Positions 1 through 10,283 of a DNA stretch of 40,744 bases are shown here, piece after piece. The notes under the pieces are model-generated. The model was not told where the DNA came from. It worked only from the letters and a program-made list of their open reading frames with translations, and ran no database searches. The position numbers and the translations under genes were made by a program. Origin of the DNA: Deltaproteobacteria bacterium. Lineage in GTDB: Bacteria > Myxococcota_A > Polyangia > Haliangiales > Haliangiaceae. Where the stretch lies: contig JACCRC010000246.1 of the NCBI GenBank assembly GCA_013813765.1, positions 1 to 40,744 on the forward strand. The letters run 5' to 3'. Positions within the stretch are counted from its first letter, which is position 1. Every line of letters begins with the position of its first letter.

Positions 1-75
1 TTCATGGAGGCCGCAAACGGCGGCCTCAAGCCGCCCGCTCCGGCGAAGCCGTCCGCTCCCACTCCCGTCAAGTAA
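1..75 (+). CDS. C-terminal end of an unknown protein (partial)
   Basis: The first 72 bases read as an open frame of 24 codons ending in TAA at 73-75. The encoded tail is rich in Pro, Ala and Lys (two PAPAK/SAPTPVK-like stretches), like the flexible basic tails of many high-GC proteins. The gene enters from the left edge, so its function cannot be told. It converges on the transposase gene, with 10 bases between the two stops. A 7-bp inverted repeat at 7-27 falls inside this coding stretch. The frame could be chance, but the in-frame low-complexity tail and clean stop favour a real gene end. Confidence 0.45.
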   Translation, partial: FMEAANGGLKPPAPAKPSAPTPVK

Positions 76-85
76 GGCGGAGACG

Positions 86-868
86 TCAGCGCACGGCAGC
101 CCGGCCTCGGGCCCGCCGCGACAGCAGGCCTTTGCTCGGCACCTCGTAGCAATCGATGAGGCCGTGCTTCCGCCATCCGACCTTCAGTAACCAGGTCCTC
201 GGCTCCCAGACGATCATCGGCTCGTAGGTCTCACGCACCTTCCAGCCGCTCTGCCCCTCGAGCTGCTTCCACCCGAGGAACGCGGTCGCGGTCGAGAACG
301 GATCGACCATCCACGTCCGCTCCAGCGCCCCACCGTCCTGCCGGTGCTTGCGCCAGTTGTTCAGCACGTACGCGAGCGCGTGCCGAGCCTGCCGCGGCGA
401 CTCGATGACCTCGGCGTGATAGCGGTCCTCGAACACCTTGCCCCGGCGGCGCACCTTCCACTTCAGCGCCGCGTTCATTCGCTTCGCCGCCGAAATCCCG
501 AACGCCTTCATCCCGCGAGACAGCGCCCGCTTGTTCTCCGCCTCGACCAGCAGGTGCACGTGGTTCTGCTGGATCGACAGGTGAACGATCCGGAAATCAT
601 CGCGCGTCACCACCGCAAACGTCGCCTGCCGCAGCGCCCGGAACATCGAGCGCCGCCGCAGCTGCCCCATCACCGGCTCCACGCGCATCACGATGTGAAG
701 CGGCTGGCTCGCCTTGAACGCCGGCCGTTTCTTGTGCGGTGACCCCGCGCGTTCACCCTTCGGCGGCCGACCGGCACCGCGCCGCTTGCCGCCGCGCTTC
801 GACTTCGGCTTCGTGCCCGTCGAGTCGAGAAGCTCCTGCTGGACGTGACGTTTGCGCTGCCGAGCCAT
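86..868 (-). CDS. RAYT-type transposase (Y1_Tnp / IS200-like HUH nuclease)
   Basis: This is a REP-associated tyrosine transposase-like protein of 260 residues, a single-strand DNA nuclease of the HUH family. The HUH motif is visible as NHVHLLVEA in mid-protein. The candidate nucleophile Tyr lies in the later AYVLNNWRKH segment, the usual RAYT arrangement. The basic N-terminus contains GGKRRGAGRPPKG, a hallmark of deltaproteobacterial RAYTs. I chose ATG 868 because family members usually begin close to this Lys/Arg-rich segment; AGAGGA abuts it, which is closer than ideal. A GTG seven codons upstream (889) is the alternative. Such proteins are usually single-copy domesticated genes that act on dispersed palindromes. 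No terminal repeats or target duplications are seen, so I do not call an insertion sequence. Confidence 0.88.
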   Translation of the reverse strand: MARQRKRHVQQELLDSTGTKPKSKRGGKRRGAGRPPKGERAGSPHKKRPAFKASQPLHIVMRVEPVMGQLRRRSMFRALRQATFAVVTRDDFRIVHLSIQQNHVHLLVEAENKRALSRGMKAFGISAAKRMNAALKWKVRRRGKVFEDRYHAEVIESPRQARHALAYVLNNWRKHRQDGGALERTWMVDPFSTATAFLGWKQLEGQSGWKVRETYEPMIVWEPRTWLLKVGWRKHGLIDCYEVPSKGLLSRRARGRAAVR

Positions 869-889
869 TCCTCTTTCTATCGGATGCAC

Positions 890-1415
890 ATCTGTTCAGC
901 AATTGATTTCGCCGATATTTTGCCACACGAACACACGGACACGAGTCCTCGACTGGCACACTTCTGTTTTCGGGCATTCACCAACGCCAGGGTGTGGGGC
1001 TTCGGAGGGTCGGCCGAGGGCGCTCGTGCGAGAGCCAGCGCGTGTGGAGTCTGTGGGCAGCCGCCCTGTTCGTGCATGAGCGGCTGGTGGCGGCTGTCCA
1101 TAGAATCCACACGCGAGGCCGAGCGTTCTGCATGGCGGCCCGTGATGGAGCTCCGCTCTGCGAACCATCGGGTTCGAGCCTCGCGGCGCATCTTGACCGA
1201 TGGGCCACGTGGCACACGCTCGCCTCCTACCAGGACGAGATCGCGAGCCTGTCACCGGTGACGGTACCGTGGACGGCGTAACGCGTTCGCAGCCTCGAGG
1301 TCGCCGCCCACCGTGCCTTGGACAACTCTTCGAGTTGCCCACACCGCTGCCAGTCCTGGTCCTACCGGCCCCGGATCTTTTCTGTCTTTTTCCGGAGCGG
1401 ACCCTCGCTCGAGGT
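890..1415. other. Intergenic stretch without a convincing gene
   Basis: About 525 bases lie between the RAYT start and the end of the Imm35-like gene. Several open frames cross it on both strands, but they are rich in Arg, Pro and Ser, lack recognisable motifs or ribosome sites, and overlap one another, as random frames in GC-rich DNA do. The first 60 bases are relatively AT-rich and probably carry the RAYT promoter. A GGTTCGAGCC string near 1171 resembles a T-loop but has no surrounding tRNA fold. I see no repeat array or clear terminator. Confidence 0.5.
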
Positions 1416-1946
1416 TCATCCGCCGCTCGTGGACACCGGCGCGACGTGCTCTTGGATGTGGAACGTGAAATGCCCCGCTGACCGCGCGTCCTCGAGCACC
1501 TCGGCGACGAAATAGAGACTCACCGCGGGTAGCTCGCGGGGCAGGCGCTGCAGCAGCTCGGCGAGCTCGGCGTTCGTCAACCCGCGCGGGATCTTCCAGA
1601 CGACGCCGTGTTCTTCCGTCGGCTCCACCACCGTCAACCGCAGCTTGCGTAGTGCTTGAAGCGTTTTCTCGCGATCGCGTACGGCGAGGATCGTGAGGTC
1701 GTAGCTGTCGAACTGATACCCGCGATCGTAGAGGTCCAGGTCTCGCTCGGGCGGAACGGCGGACCCGAGATGAAACAGCTTGCCGGTCTGCTTGTTCACG
1801 ATCACGCCGTTACACCCACCCCCCAGCGTCTGGCTCTGAAACGGAAAGAACCAGCCCTGCCTCAGCTCACGCGCCTCTCCGAGGAAAAGGCCGTCGCGCA
1901 GCCTGGATGATGCGGACGCGGCTGCCCGCGCACTCTCCTCGTTCAT
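1416..1946 (-). CDS. Imm35/YrhB-like small protein, possible immunity protein
   Basis: The protein has about 176 residues, is soluble and has no signal peptide. Its middle carries a Trp-Phe-Phe segment followed by GGGCNGVIVNKQTGKLFHLGS, the layout of the YrhB/Immunity-35 fold (aromatic strand, then a 'G.NG.IVN..TG....LGS' hairpin). The C-terminal half is a second alpha/beta segment with no recognised family. The gene lies 16 bases after the stop of the upstream lipoprotein gene and probably shares its transcript. No toxin gene is adjacent, so an immunity role is inferred from fold resemblance only. Start is uncertain: ATG 1946 has a weak ribosome site, and a TTG lies one codon upstream. Confidence 0.6.
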   Translation of the reverse strand: MNEESARAAASASSRLRDGLFLGEARELRQGWFFPFQSQTLGGGCNGVIVNKQTGKLFHLGSAVPPERDLDLYDRGYQFDSYDLTILAVRDREKTLQALRKLRLTVVEPTEEHGVVWKIPRGLTNAELAELLQRLPRELPAVSLYFVAEVLEDARSAGHFTFHIQEHVAPVSTSGG

Positions 1947-1962
1947 CAAGGCGCTCGGCCGA

Positions 1963-3483
1963 TCAGAAGATCGGCGGCTGCACGCACGACGCGATGTCGA
2001 AGAACATGAAGCCGAGCGCCTTCTCCTGCGGCGTCAGCGGCTGCGCCGAGCAGGTCTGCGGATACGGGTTGTTGGACACCGAGTCGGCAGACACGTGCAT
2101 GTCGGAGAACACGACCTTGCCGCAGCGCTCGCCGGCGGGCGCCTCGTTCGGCGTCGTGAACTGGAAGATCTGCGGGTGCCGCATCCCGCCGTTGTCGAGA
2201 TAGACCCAGCGCTCCGCCTTCGCGAGATCGACCTGGCTCGCGGTCAGGCGCGGCTGCACGACCGGAATCTCGTCGCGCACCGTCGAGCCCATGACGTTGA
2301 GCATCCAGGTCGCGAACGACGCACCCTTGGGGTTGCTCATCTCGTCGATGATGTCGGTCGCGGCGTTGAGGTTCGTGTTCGAGTTCCACTCCGCGATGTC
2401 TTCCCAGACCGGAGGGGACTGGCCCATCCCGCCGGCCTCGTCGTTGAAGTCGCCGCCGATCCAGATGTTGTGCCAGTGCGACGCGAACACGCGGCCACCG
2501 AGGTCGGCGTACGCCTTCATCGCGTTGAGCGCGCCCTGCGGCTTCGTGGTCGGAGCCTGCTCGCCTTCGCACGAGAGGATCACGATGTCGTAGCTCTTGA
2601 GGTTGTTGACGTCCGCCCAGAACGGAGTCGCCGACGGGATCATGCCCATCGCACCGGCGAAGCCCGCCTGGAACGCGGAGCGGCCGTTGCCGGCGTAGAG
2701 GTGGATGCGTTGATCGCCGCCGCTCTTGCCGATCTCGGCGTCGTCGATGCCGAGCTTGCGTGGCAAGCACTCGAGCGCGTCGGCACCGCCGGTGGTGATC
2801 GCGATCTTGGGCATGTTGCCCTCGCTCTTGTTCTTCGGCAGGCGCGTGTCGGTCGCGGGCAGCGCGGTGTCGGTGCACTCGGCGACGTTCGGGATCGTGA
2901 TCGTGCGGCGCCACTTACCGGTCTGGATGATCAGCGGGATGTTCGCGCCCGACGGAACGTCGGTGAGGACGAAGCGCCCGGCCTCGTCGGTCTGGACGTG
3001 CGAGACGGGGAAGCCCGGCAGCGTGTCACCGCAGCGATCGCAGATCGCGCCGTCGGGTGGAGCCGCGACCGGAGTGTTCGGGATGTAGACGTTGATGCCG
3101 TAGAGCGGCAGCGTTCCGTTCGGCGCGAACACCGTGCCGGAGAGGCTCGTCGGGGGCATGCCCTTCGCGTCGCACTTCACGATCTTGCACTCGAGGCCGA
3201 TGCACTCGTCGTTCCCGACGCAGCGACCATCCGGTGTGCAGCGATAACCGTCGCCGCACTCGCCGCCGACCTGCGTGCAGACCGCGTCGCACTTTCCGTC
3301 GGGCGTGCAGTGGTATCCGCCGGGACACGTGGTCGGCGCGCCAGGCGACGGATCGCACTGGGTCATGCAAGCCACCGGTGGCGGAACCTGGTTTTCGCAG
3401 ACGCTCTGTCCGCCCGGCCCGTCGCCTCCGCAACCGATGACCGCGAGCGAGACGACGACGATACCTAGCCGAATTCCCCGCAT
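1963..3483 (-). CDS. Cys-rich lipoprotein with carboxypeptidase-regulatory-like and GATase-like domains
   Basis: This 506-residue protein begins with a lipoprotein signal peptide; the lipobox ends VIGC with the Cys at about residue 18. Residues 30-105 are Cys-rich, with two copies of a 'GYxCTPDGxC' module like those common in myxobacterial surface proteins. Residues about 115-200 look like a carboxypeptidase regulatory (transthyretin-like) beta domain. Residues about 235-370 look like a class-I glutamine-amidotransferase/ThuA-like Rossmann fold ('YDIVILSCEG' and 'GGRVFASHWH' strands), without an obvious catalytic triad. It is probably an outer-membrane-anchored or surface protein of unknown role. 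A TACCAT hexamer ends six bases before the ATG, suggesting a leaderless transcript. Confidence 0.85.
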   Translation of the reverse strand: MRGIRLGIVVVSLAVIGCGGDGPGGQSVCENQVPPPVACMTQCDPSPGAPTTCPGGYHCTPDGKCDAVCTQVGGECGDGYRCTPDGRCVGNDECIGLECKIVKCDAKGMPPTSLSGTVFAPNGTLPLYGINVYIPNTPVAAPPDGAICDRCGDTLPGFPVSHVQTDEAGRFVLTDVPSGANIPLIIQTGKWRRTITIPNVAECTDTALPATDTRLPKNKSEGNMPKIAITTGGADALECLPRKLGIDDAEIGKSGGDQRIHLYAGNGRSAFQAGFAGAMGMIPSATPFWADVNNLKSYDIVILSCEGEQAPTTKPQGALNAMKAYADLGGRVFASHWHNIWIGGDFNDEAGGMGQSPPVWEDIAEWNSNTNLNAATDIIDEMSNPKGASFATWMLNVMGSTVRDEIPVVQPRLTASQVDLAKAERWVYLDNGGMRHPQIFQFTTPNEAPAGERCGKVVFSDMHVSADSVSNNPYPQTCSAQPLTPQEKALGFMFFDIASCVQPPIF

Positions 3484-3489
3484 GCTCGG

Positions 3490-3495
3490 ATGGTA
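3490..3495 (-). promoter_or_regulatory. -10-like TANNNT (TACCAT), leaderless start
   Basis: TACCAT on the minus strand ends six bases before ATG 3483, so a transcript would start at the initiation codon itself. No clear -35 box is seen. A GGAGGGG run lies between about 12 and 20 bases upstream of the ATG, too far to be an ideal ribosome site. Confidence 0.45.
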
Positions 3496-3581
3496 CTCCC
3501 CTCCGGAGGCAGATCGCGACTATCTCAACGTGACCACCCCTCGCAATTTACGAGCGGTTGGACGGACTTCCGTCAGGACGC

Positions 3582-4280
3582 TCACTGAACCGCGCGGAGG
3601 TCGTGCGACCCCGCACACGCCAGGGTGCCCGTGGCGGGATCGAATGCGTAGGACGCGCTATCCGTGCGAACGATCACGGGTCCGGTGAGGGCGGCGACGA
3701 GCTCGGCCTCGGCCTCGACGGTCGCGAACCGGCCGCGCGCGGCGGCCGAGACGGACTGATCGATGTAGGTGCCGACCTCGGCCGCGAGGTCCGAGCCCGC
3801 GGTAAACGTCGCTCCGATACCCGAGAACCGGCAGGCGCCGGCTCCGACGAGCGAGTCGAGCGCGGGAGCCTGGAACGCGGCGAGTGCGCGTAGAAGCTTC
3901 GGGCGGCCGGCGGTCCAGCGAGGGACCTCGCGGTCGAACACGTCGGCAGTCGCGGGGCCGGCGACGATCGGCAGCTTGGCCTCGAGCGCCTCGCGCTCCG
4001 TAGCGCGCGTGTACTGGAACACGGCGATCGTCGCTCCGACCGCGAGCACGCACGTCGCGAGCATCGCGATGCGCATCCGCTTCGTGATCGCAAGGCCCGG
4101 CTTGCCGGGCCGCGCAGCGCCGCCGAAGGCGGCGCGGAGGTCGGTCGAGCGGCGGGTCGGGACAGGGCGGGTTCCGTCGGCGAGGACGGCGGGTCGACCT
4201 GGAAGGCGCGGCGCGCCCGGGGCCCAGGAGTCGTGGTGGATCTGCTGCGGAACAGCGTCGTCAGACGCGTGCGGGCTCAT
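3582..4280 (-). CDS. Single-pass membrane protein of unknown function
   Basis: This 232-residue protein has a Pro-rich cytoplasmic N-terminal segment (about 1-68), one hydrophobic helix at about 71-89 preceded by Lys/Arg (an N-in anchor), and an Ala-rich extracytoplasmic domain of about 140 residues. The distal domain has two Cys (in 'GACRFSG' and 'TLACAGS') that could form a disulfide. It matches no family I recognise. It is divergent from the ATP synthase operon, sharing a 246-base control region. The gap to the next gene downstream (start at 3483) is 98 bases, so co-transcription is possible but not evident. A GC-rich palindrome at 4094-4111 falls inside the coding sequence. Confidence 0.7.
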   Translation of the reverse strand: MSPHASDDAVPQQIHHDSWAPGAPRLPGRPAVLADGTRPVPTRRSTDLRAAFGGAARPGKPGLAITKRMRIAMLATCVLAVGATIAVFQYTRATEREALEAKLPIVAGPATADVFDREVPRWTAGRPKLLRALAAFQAPALDSLVGAGACRFSGIGATFTAGSDLAAEVGTYIDQSVSAAARGRFATVEAEAELVAALTGPVIVRTDSASYAFDPATGTLACAGSHDLRAVQ

Positions 4281-4449
4281 CGGAGACGGCCGTCATAATG
4301 TGCTTTGCGTGTCCGCGCAAGTCGCATCGATCGAGGTTCACGAGCTGCGACCCGGGGTACCTCCCGAAGGCAGTTACCTCGCGCTCGAAGCGGATCCGCG
4401 CAGCGGCGCATTGTCGCAGCACCGTCGAGAAAGCACGGGCATCCCACCG

Positions 4450-4478
4450 TTGACACCGTCGCCGCCCCCGACTATAAG
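4450..4478 (+). promoter_or_regulatory. Sigma70-type promoter of the ATP synthase operon
   Basis: TTGACA at 4450-4455 is followed by a 17-base spacer and TATAAG at 4473-4478, a near-consensus housekeeping promoter and the strongest in the window. Transcription would begin near 4485, giving a leader of about 42 bases before the atpF ATG with its AGGA ribosome site. Confidence 0.75.
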
Positions 4479-4526
4479 CACGCGGCGCCAACCCCAGGAT
4501 TCTCAGTAGGTTGCGCAGGAAACAAC

Positions 4527-4997
4527 ATGGATCAGACGCCGATCGTTTCACTCGCGTCCGGGCAACCGTTGATCGATATCGATGGGACCGCCTTCATCCA
4601 GTTCGCGCTGTTCCTGCTCGTCTACGTGATCGCGAACAAGTTGCTGTTCAAGCCGTACCTCGCGCTCCGCGAGCGGCGTAAGGCCGGGATCGATGGCGCG
4701 CGCGCCGAGGCCGAGCGGATGACCGCCACGGCCGATGCGAAGCTCGCCGATTACGAGAAGCAGCTGAAGATCGCCCGCGACCGCGCCAACGAGGAGGGCC
4801 GGAAGGTCCGGCTCGAGGCCGCAGCGCACGAGAAGGACGCGACCGACAAGGCGCGCGCGTTCGCTCAGAAGGCGACCGAAGAAGCACAGACCAAGATGCG
4901 CTCCGAGACCGAGGCGGCGCGCGCGCAGCTGTTGCCGCAGGCGGATGCGCTCGCGAAGCAGATCGCGTCCAAGCTGCTCGGCCGGGAGGTCGCGTGA
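4527..4997 (+). CDS. atpF: ATP synthase F0 subunit b (first copy)
   Basis: This is the peripheral-stalk subunit of the F-type ATP synthase, 156 residues, the usual length. One transmembrane helix lies at about residues 18-37 ('FIQFALFLLVYVIANKLLF'). A long charged coiled coil follows ('EAERMTATADAKLADYEKQL' onward), with Ala/Glu/Lys heptads to the C-terminus. The ATG at 4527 is preceded by AGGA at 4517-4520, well spaced; the open frame extends upstream to 4305, but that part is not protein-like. It is the first gene of the operon, and its TGA overlaps the next ATG (TGATG). Together with the second b-type gene it probably forms a b/b' heterodimeric stalk, as in other deltaproteobacterial-type operons. 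Confidence 0.92.
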   Translation: MDQTPIVSLASGQPLIDIDGTAFIQFALFLLVYVIANKLLFKPYLALRERRKAGIDGARAEAERMTATADAKLADYEKQLKIARDRANEEGRKVRLEAAAHEKDATDKARAFAQKATEEAQTKMRSETEAARAQLLPQADALAKQIASKLLGREVA

Positions 4998-5827
4998 TGA
5001 AGACCACCAAGCTCGCGCTCGTTCTCTCGCTCGCGTTCGCCGGCGTTGCGTACGCGCAGCCCGCGGAGCAGCCCGCGACCGGCAATGACAAGCCCGCGCA
5101 CGGCTACGCGCCGCCCTCGGACGAGACGCCGCCCGATAGTAACGCGCTGCCGGGCGTCAACACCAACGAGGCGCCGCCCGAGGGCACGCATCACGCAGGT
5201 GCGCAGCACCACCACGACCCGTCGCAGACGTTCAACTACGCGAACGACTGGTTCAGCTATTACGGCAAGGACATCGTCGGCGGAAAGCTCGGCGACGGCA
5301 GGAACCACAACCCGGAGACCGGCCAGACCGTCCCCGGCGCGGAGGAGGCGATGTCTCCTCCGTTCCTGTTCATGGTCCTGAACTTCCTGCTGCTGCTGGC
5401 GCTGCTCGTCTGGAAGGGTAGGCCCGCGGTTCAGCAGATCGCAGCCGACCGCCACGATCAGATCAAGACCGCGCTCGACGAGGCCGCGAAGCTGCGCCAG
5501 CAGGCCGCCGAGAAGCTCGCGGAGTACGAGTTGCGTCTGAAGGACGCCGACACCGAGATCAAGACGATGGTCGAGGGTATGAAGAAGGACGCCGAGTCCG
5601 ACAAGGCGCGCATCCTCGAGGCCGCCGAGCGCCAGGCCGCGCAGCTGAAGAAGGATGCCGAGACGCGGATCGCCGCGGAGATCGAGATGGCGCGCGCGCA
5701 GCTGACCCGGGAGGTCACCGCGGCGGCATCGGCCGCGACCGAGAAGATCCTGCGCGAGAAGATGCAGCCGGCCGATCAGGCCAAGCTGGTCACCGCGTTC
5801 ATCTCCAACGTTCAGGAGCGTGCCTGA
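4997..5827 (+). CDS. atpF: ATP synthase F0 subunit b (second copy) with signal peptide and His-rich extension
   Basis: The last ~155 residues are a standard b subunit: one transmembrane helix at about 119-138 ('FLFMVLNFLLLLALLVWKG'), then a long coiled coil ('KLRQQAAEKLAEYELRLKDA' onward). In front is a cleavable-looking signal peptide (cut after AYA at about residue 20) and roughly 95 residues rich in Pro, His and acidic residues, including a HHAGAQHHH cluster. By topology this segment would lie outside the membrane. Signal peptides on b subunits occur in deltaproteobacterial relatives, but such a long His-rich extension is unusual. The ATG overlaps the preceding TGA by one base; an in-frame GTG at 4994 is the alternative. 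Confidence 0.9.
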   Translation: MKTTKLALVLSLAFAGVAYAQPAEQPATGNDKPAHGYAPPSDETPPDSNALPGVNTNEAPPEGTHHAGAQHHHDPSQTFNYANDWFSYYGKDIVGGKLGDGRNHNPETGQTVPGAEEAMSPPFLFMVLNFLLLLALLVWKGRPAVQQIAADRHDQIKTALDEAAKLRQQAAEKLAEYELRLKDADTEIKTMVEGMKKDAESDKARILEAAERQAAQLKKDAETRIAAEIEMARAQLTREVTAAASAATEKILREKMQPADQAKLVTAFISNVQERA

Positions 5828-6354
5828 TGGCGTCTGGAAGTCTCGCGCGTCGTTACGCGAAGGCCGTCCTCGAGCTGGGGAACACCGACAAGATCTCCGG
5901 TGATCTGCGTCAGCTCGCGAAGGCGATGAAGGAGTCCGACGAGCTCCAGACCGTGCTGACCAACCCGGCGATCCGCCGCGGTGATCGCCGCAAGGTGCTC
6001 GATGCTCTGCTGCAGCGCCTCGTCGCGCACGGCCTCACGAAGAACCTCGTCTACCTCCTGCTCGACGGAGAGCGCCTCGGCGCGATCGGCGCGATCTCGC
6101 GCGAGCTCGACGCGATGATGGAGGCCAAGGGCGGCAGCATCACCGCCGAGGTCACGTCGGCGAAGCCGCTCGATGCGGGGCAGGTCTCGCAGATCACGGC
6201 CGCGCTCGAGAAGCTCTCGGGCAAGAAGGTCACGATTCAGAAGAAGGAAGATCCCAACCTCCTCGGCGGCGTTGTCGCGAAGGTCGGCGATCGCGTTTAC
6301 GACGGTTCCCTCCGCACTCAGCTCCGCACGTTGCGCGACGAGCTCACCAAGTAA
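5827..6354 (+). CDS. atpH: ATP synthase F1 subunit delta
   Basis: This 175-residue subunit joins the F1 head to the peripheral stalk. The N-terminal signature 'SLARRYAKAVLEL' and the C-terminal 'DPNLLGGVVAKVGDRVYDGSL' are both typical of OSCP/delta. Length is normal. The start codon overlaps the stop of the second b gene (TGATG), so the two stalk components are translationally coupled. It is followed by atpA after 16 bases. Confidence 0.97.
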   Translation: MASGSLARRYAKAVLELGNTDKISGDLRQLAKAMKESDELQTVLTNPAIRRGDRRKVLDALLQRLVAHGLTKNLVYLLLDGERLGAIGAISRELDAMMEAKGGSITAEVTSAKPLDAGQVSQITAALEKLSGKKVTIQKKEDPNLLGGVVAKVGDRVYDGSLRTQLRTLRDELTK

Positions 6355-6370
6355 GTAAGGACGACAAGCC

Positions 6371-7912
6371 ATGGACATCCGCGCTGCAGAGATCTCGGAC
6401 ATCATCCGCAAGCAGATCGAGAACTACGACAAGAAGGTCTCGGTCACGGAGACGGGCACGGTGCTCACCGCCGGTGACGGCATCGCACGCGTGTACGGCC
6501 TCTCGGGCGCCATGGCCGGCGAGCTCCTCGAGTTCGACGGCGCAGGCGGCGAGAAGGTCAGCGGCATGGTGCTCAACCTCGAGGAGGACAACGTCGGTGT
6601 TGCGCTCCTCGGCAAGTTCGAGAGCGTCCGCGAAGGCGACGTCGTCAAGCGCACGGGCCGCATCGTCGAGGTTCCGGTCGGCGAGGAGCTGCTCGGCCGC
6701 GTCGTGAACGCGATGGGCATCCCGATCGATGGCGGCAAGGCGATCGTCGGTTCGAAGAAGCGCCAGGTCGAGATCAAGGCGCCAGGCATCATCTCCCGCA
6801 AGTCGGTGCACGAGCCGATGCAGACGGGCATGAAGGCGATCGACTCGATGATTCCGATCGGTCGTGGCCAGCGCGAGCTGATCATCGGCGACCGCGGTAC
6901 CGGCAAGACGGCGATCGCCGTCGACACGATCATCAATCAGAAGGGGCAGAACATGTTCTGCTTCTACGTCGCCATCGGCCAGAAGCAGTCGACGGTCGCC
7001 ACGGTCGTCGATCGGCTCACCAAGGCCGGCGCGATGGAGTACACGACGGTCGTTCTGGCCGGCGCCTCCGAGCCCGCCCCGCTGCAGTTCATCGCGCCGT
7101 ACACCGGCGTCACGATGGCCGAGTACTTCCGCGACTCCGGCCGCCACGCGCTGATCATCTATGATGATCTCTCCAAGCAGGCCGTCGCGTACCGCCAGCT
7201 GTCGCTCCTCCTCCGCCGCCCGCCGGGCCGCGAGGCGTACCCGGGCGACGTGTTCTACATCCACTCGCGCCTCCTCGAGCGCGCGGCGAAGATGTCGGAC
7301 AAGGAAGGCGGAGGATCGCTGACGGCGCTCCCGATCATCGAGACCCGGGCCGGTGACGTCTCGGCGTACATCCCGACCAACGTCATCTCGATCACCGACG
7401 GCCAGATCTTCCTCGAGGGCGATCTGTTCTACTCCGGTGTTCGTCCCGCCGTGAACGTCGGCATCTCGGTGTCGCGCGTCGGTGGCTCTGCACAGACGAA
7501 GGCGATGAAGAAGATCGCCGGCCGTCTCCGCCTCGAGCTCGCGAGCTACCGCGAGAAGGCGGCGTTCGCGCAGTTCGGCTCCGATCTCGACAAGGCGACG
7601 CTCCAGCAGCTGAACCGCGGCGAGCGCATGGTCGAGCTGCTCAAGCAGGGCCAGTTCCAGCCGATGCCGATGGAGGAGCAGGTGCTCATCATCTACGCCG
7701 GCACGAACGGCTTCGTCGATGACTACCCGGTGGCCGTGCTCGGCCGCTACGAGAAGGAGCTGCTGTCCTTCGTGAAGTCGCGCAAGGCGGACATCCTCAC
7801 GGAGCTCGCCTCGACCGGCAAGCTCGAGGGTGACCTCGAGAAGCGCCTGCGCGACGCGCTCACCGAGTTCGCGAAGCAGTTCTCGGTCGAGGACAAGGCA
7901 GCAAAGAAGTAA
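6371..7912 (+). CDS. atpA: ATP synthase F1 subunit alpha
   Basis: This 513-residue non-catalytic nucleotide-binding subunit of the F1 head is full length. The beta-barrel N-terminus ('[21 protein letters not shown]') is followed by the P-loop GDRGTGKT at about 172-179, the '[21 protein letters not shown]' Walker-B region, and the ATP synthase alpha/beta signature '[17 protein letters not shown]'. AAGGA lies nine bases before the ATG. The gene sits in the canonical order atpH-atpA-atpG-atpD-atpC. Confidence 0.99.
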   Translation: MDIRAAEISDIIRKQIENYDKKVSVTETGTVLTAGDGIARVYGLSGAMAGELLEFDGAGGEKVSGMVLNLEEDNVGVALLGKFESVREGDVVKRTGRIVEVPVGEELLGRVVNAMGIPIDGGKAIVGSKKRQVEIKAPGIISRKSVHEPMQTGMKAIDSMIPIGRGQRELIIGDRGTGKTAIAVDTIINQKGQNMFCFYVAIGQKQSTVATVVDRLTKAGAMEYTTVVLAGASEPAPLQFIAPYTGVTMAEYFRDSGRHALIIYDDLSKQAVAYRQLSLLLRRPPGREAYPGDVFYIHSRLLERAAKMSDKEGGGSLTALPIIETRAGDVSAYIPTNVISITDGQIFLEGDLFYSGVRPAVNVGISVSRVGGSAQTKAMKKIAGRLRLELASYREKAAFAQFGSDLDKATLQQLNRGERMVELLKQGQFQPMPMEEQVLIIYAGTNGFVDDYPVAVLGRYEKELLSFVKSRKADILTELASTGKLEGDLEKRLRDALTEFAKQFSVEDKAAKK

Positions 7913-7916
7913 GGCG

Positions 7917-8813
7917 ATGCCGAGTCTCAAGGCAATCCGCACCCGCATCACGTCGGTCAAGAACACGCGCAAGATCACGCGCGCGATGAAGCTCGTCTCG
8001 ACGGCGAAGCTGCGGCGCGCGCAGGATGCGCTGACGCAGGCCCGCCCGTACACGCAGGCGATCTCCCGCGTGGTGAGCGAGCTGTCGGCCGTTGCCGGCA
8101 CCGACTCGCACAAGCTGTTCGAGGAGCGCCCGCTCCAGAAGGCGATGATCGTCGTCATGTCGAGCGATCGCGGTCAGGCGGGCGCGTTCAACGCGAACGT
8201 CACGAAGGCGGTCGAGCGCTACGCGGCGAACGAGCTGTCGGCGGCCACGGAAGTGTCGCTGCGGATCATCGGCCGCAAGGGCAACCAGTACTTCTCGCGC
8301 CGCCGCGCCACGATCACCAGCTTCGACGCGGCTCCGGTGGGCGCCAATGCCCTCGAGGTCGCGCGCGAGATGGCGAACCGCGTGGTCGACGACTTCACGA
8401 CCGGCAAGGTCGACCGCGTGTTCGTGGTCTACAACGAGTTCAAGAACGCCGCGTCGCAGGCCGTGCGGGTCAAGCAGATCCTCCCGGTCGTCACCGAGGA
8501 AGCCACGGCGCTCACGACCACCAAAGCCGACGCGCCCGGTAGTGGCGACGCCGGTGACTTCATCTACGAGCCGAACAAGCAGGTGCTGCTCGACCGGCTC
8601 GTCCCGCTCTACGTTCAGATCCTCCTCTATCGCGCAGCGCTCGAGTCGATCACCTCGTTCTTCGCCGCGCAGATGACGGCGATGGAGAACGCGACCAAGA
8701 ACGCCGGCGACATGATCTCGGCGCTCACGCTTCAGTTCAACCGCGCACGTCAGGCGTCGATCACCAAGGAGCTCGCCGAGATCGTCGGCGGCGCCGAGGC
8801 TCTCAAGGGTTAA
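7917..8813 (+). CDS. atpG: ATP synthase F1 subunit gamma
   Basis: This is the central rotor shaft, 298 residues. The N-terminal helix 'MPSLKAIRTRITSVKNTRKI' and the C-terminal 'ITKELAEIVGGAEAL' helix are the two conserved ends that form the coiled coil inside the alpha3-beta3 ring. The start at 7917 is fixed by the conserved N-terminus; the frame is open further upstream inside atpA but is not gamma-like there. Only four bases separate it from the atpA stop, with TAAGG serving as the ribosome site. Confidence 0.98.
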   Translation: MPSLKAIRTRITSVKNTRKITRAMKLVSTAKLRRAQDALTQARPYTQAISRVVSELSAVAGTDSHKLFEERPLQKAMIVVMSSDRGQAGAFNANVTKAVERYAANELSAATEVSLRIIGRKGNQYFSRRRATITSFDAAPVGANALEVAREMANRVVDDFTTGKVDRVFVVYNEFKNAASQAVRVKQILPVVTEEATALTTTKADAPGSGDAGDFIYEPNKQVLLDRLVPLYVQILLYRAALESITSFFAAQMTAMENATKNAGDMISALTLQFNRARQASITKELAEIVGGAEALKG

Positions 8814-10277
<1,464 letters not shown>

Positions 10278-10283
10278 AAGACC

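Noticed and set aside
7..27. Inverted repeat (7-bp arms) downstream of the RAYT gene, as a possible REP element.
   Set aside because: It lies inside an open frame that reads as a normal protein end, and no second copy is seen in the window.
1160..1200. GGTTCGAGCC string suggesting a tRNA T-loop.
   Set aside because: No matching acceptor, D or anticodon stems can be drawn around it.
896..1342. Open frames of 112-148 codons on both strands in the gap after the RAYT gene.
   Set aside because: Composition is Arg/Pro/Ser-rich with no motifs, signals or start features; several overlap each other, as expected of GC-rich noncoding DNA.
4094..4111. Perfect 7-bp GC stem with a CTTG loop, terminator-like.
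   Set aside because: It lies in the middle of the coding sequence at 3582-4280 and has no T-run after it on either strand.
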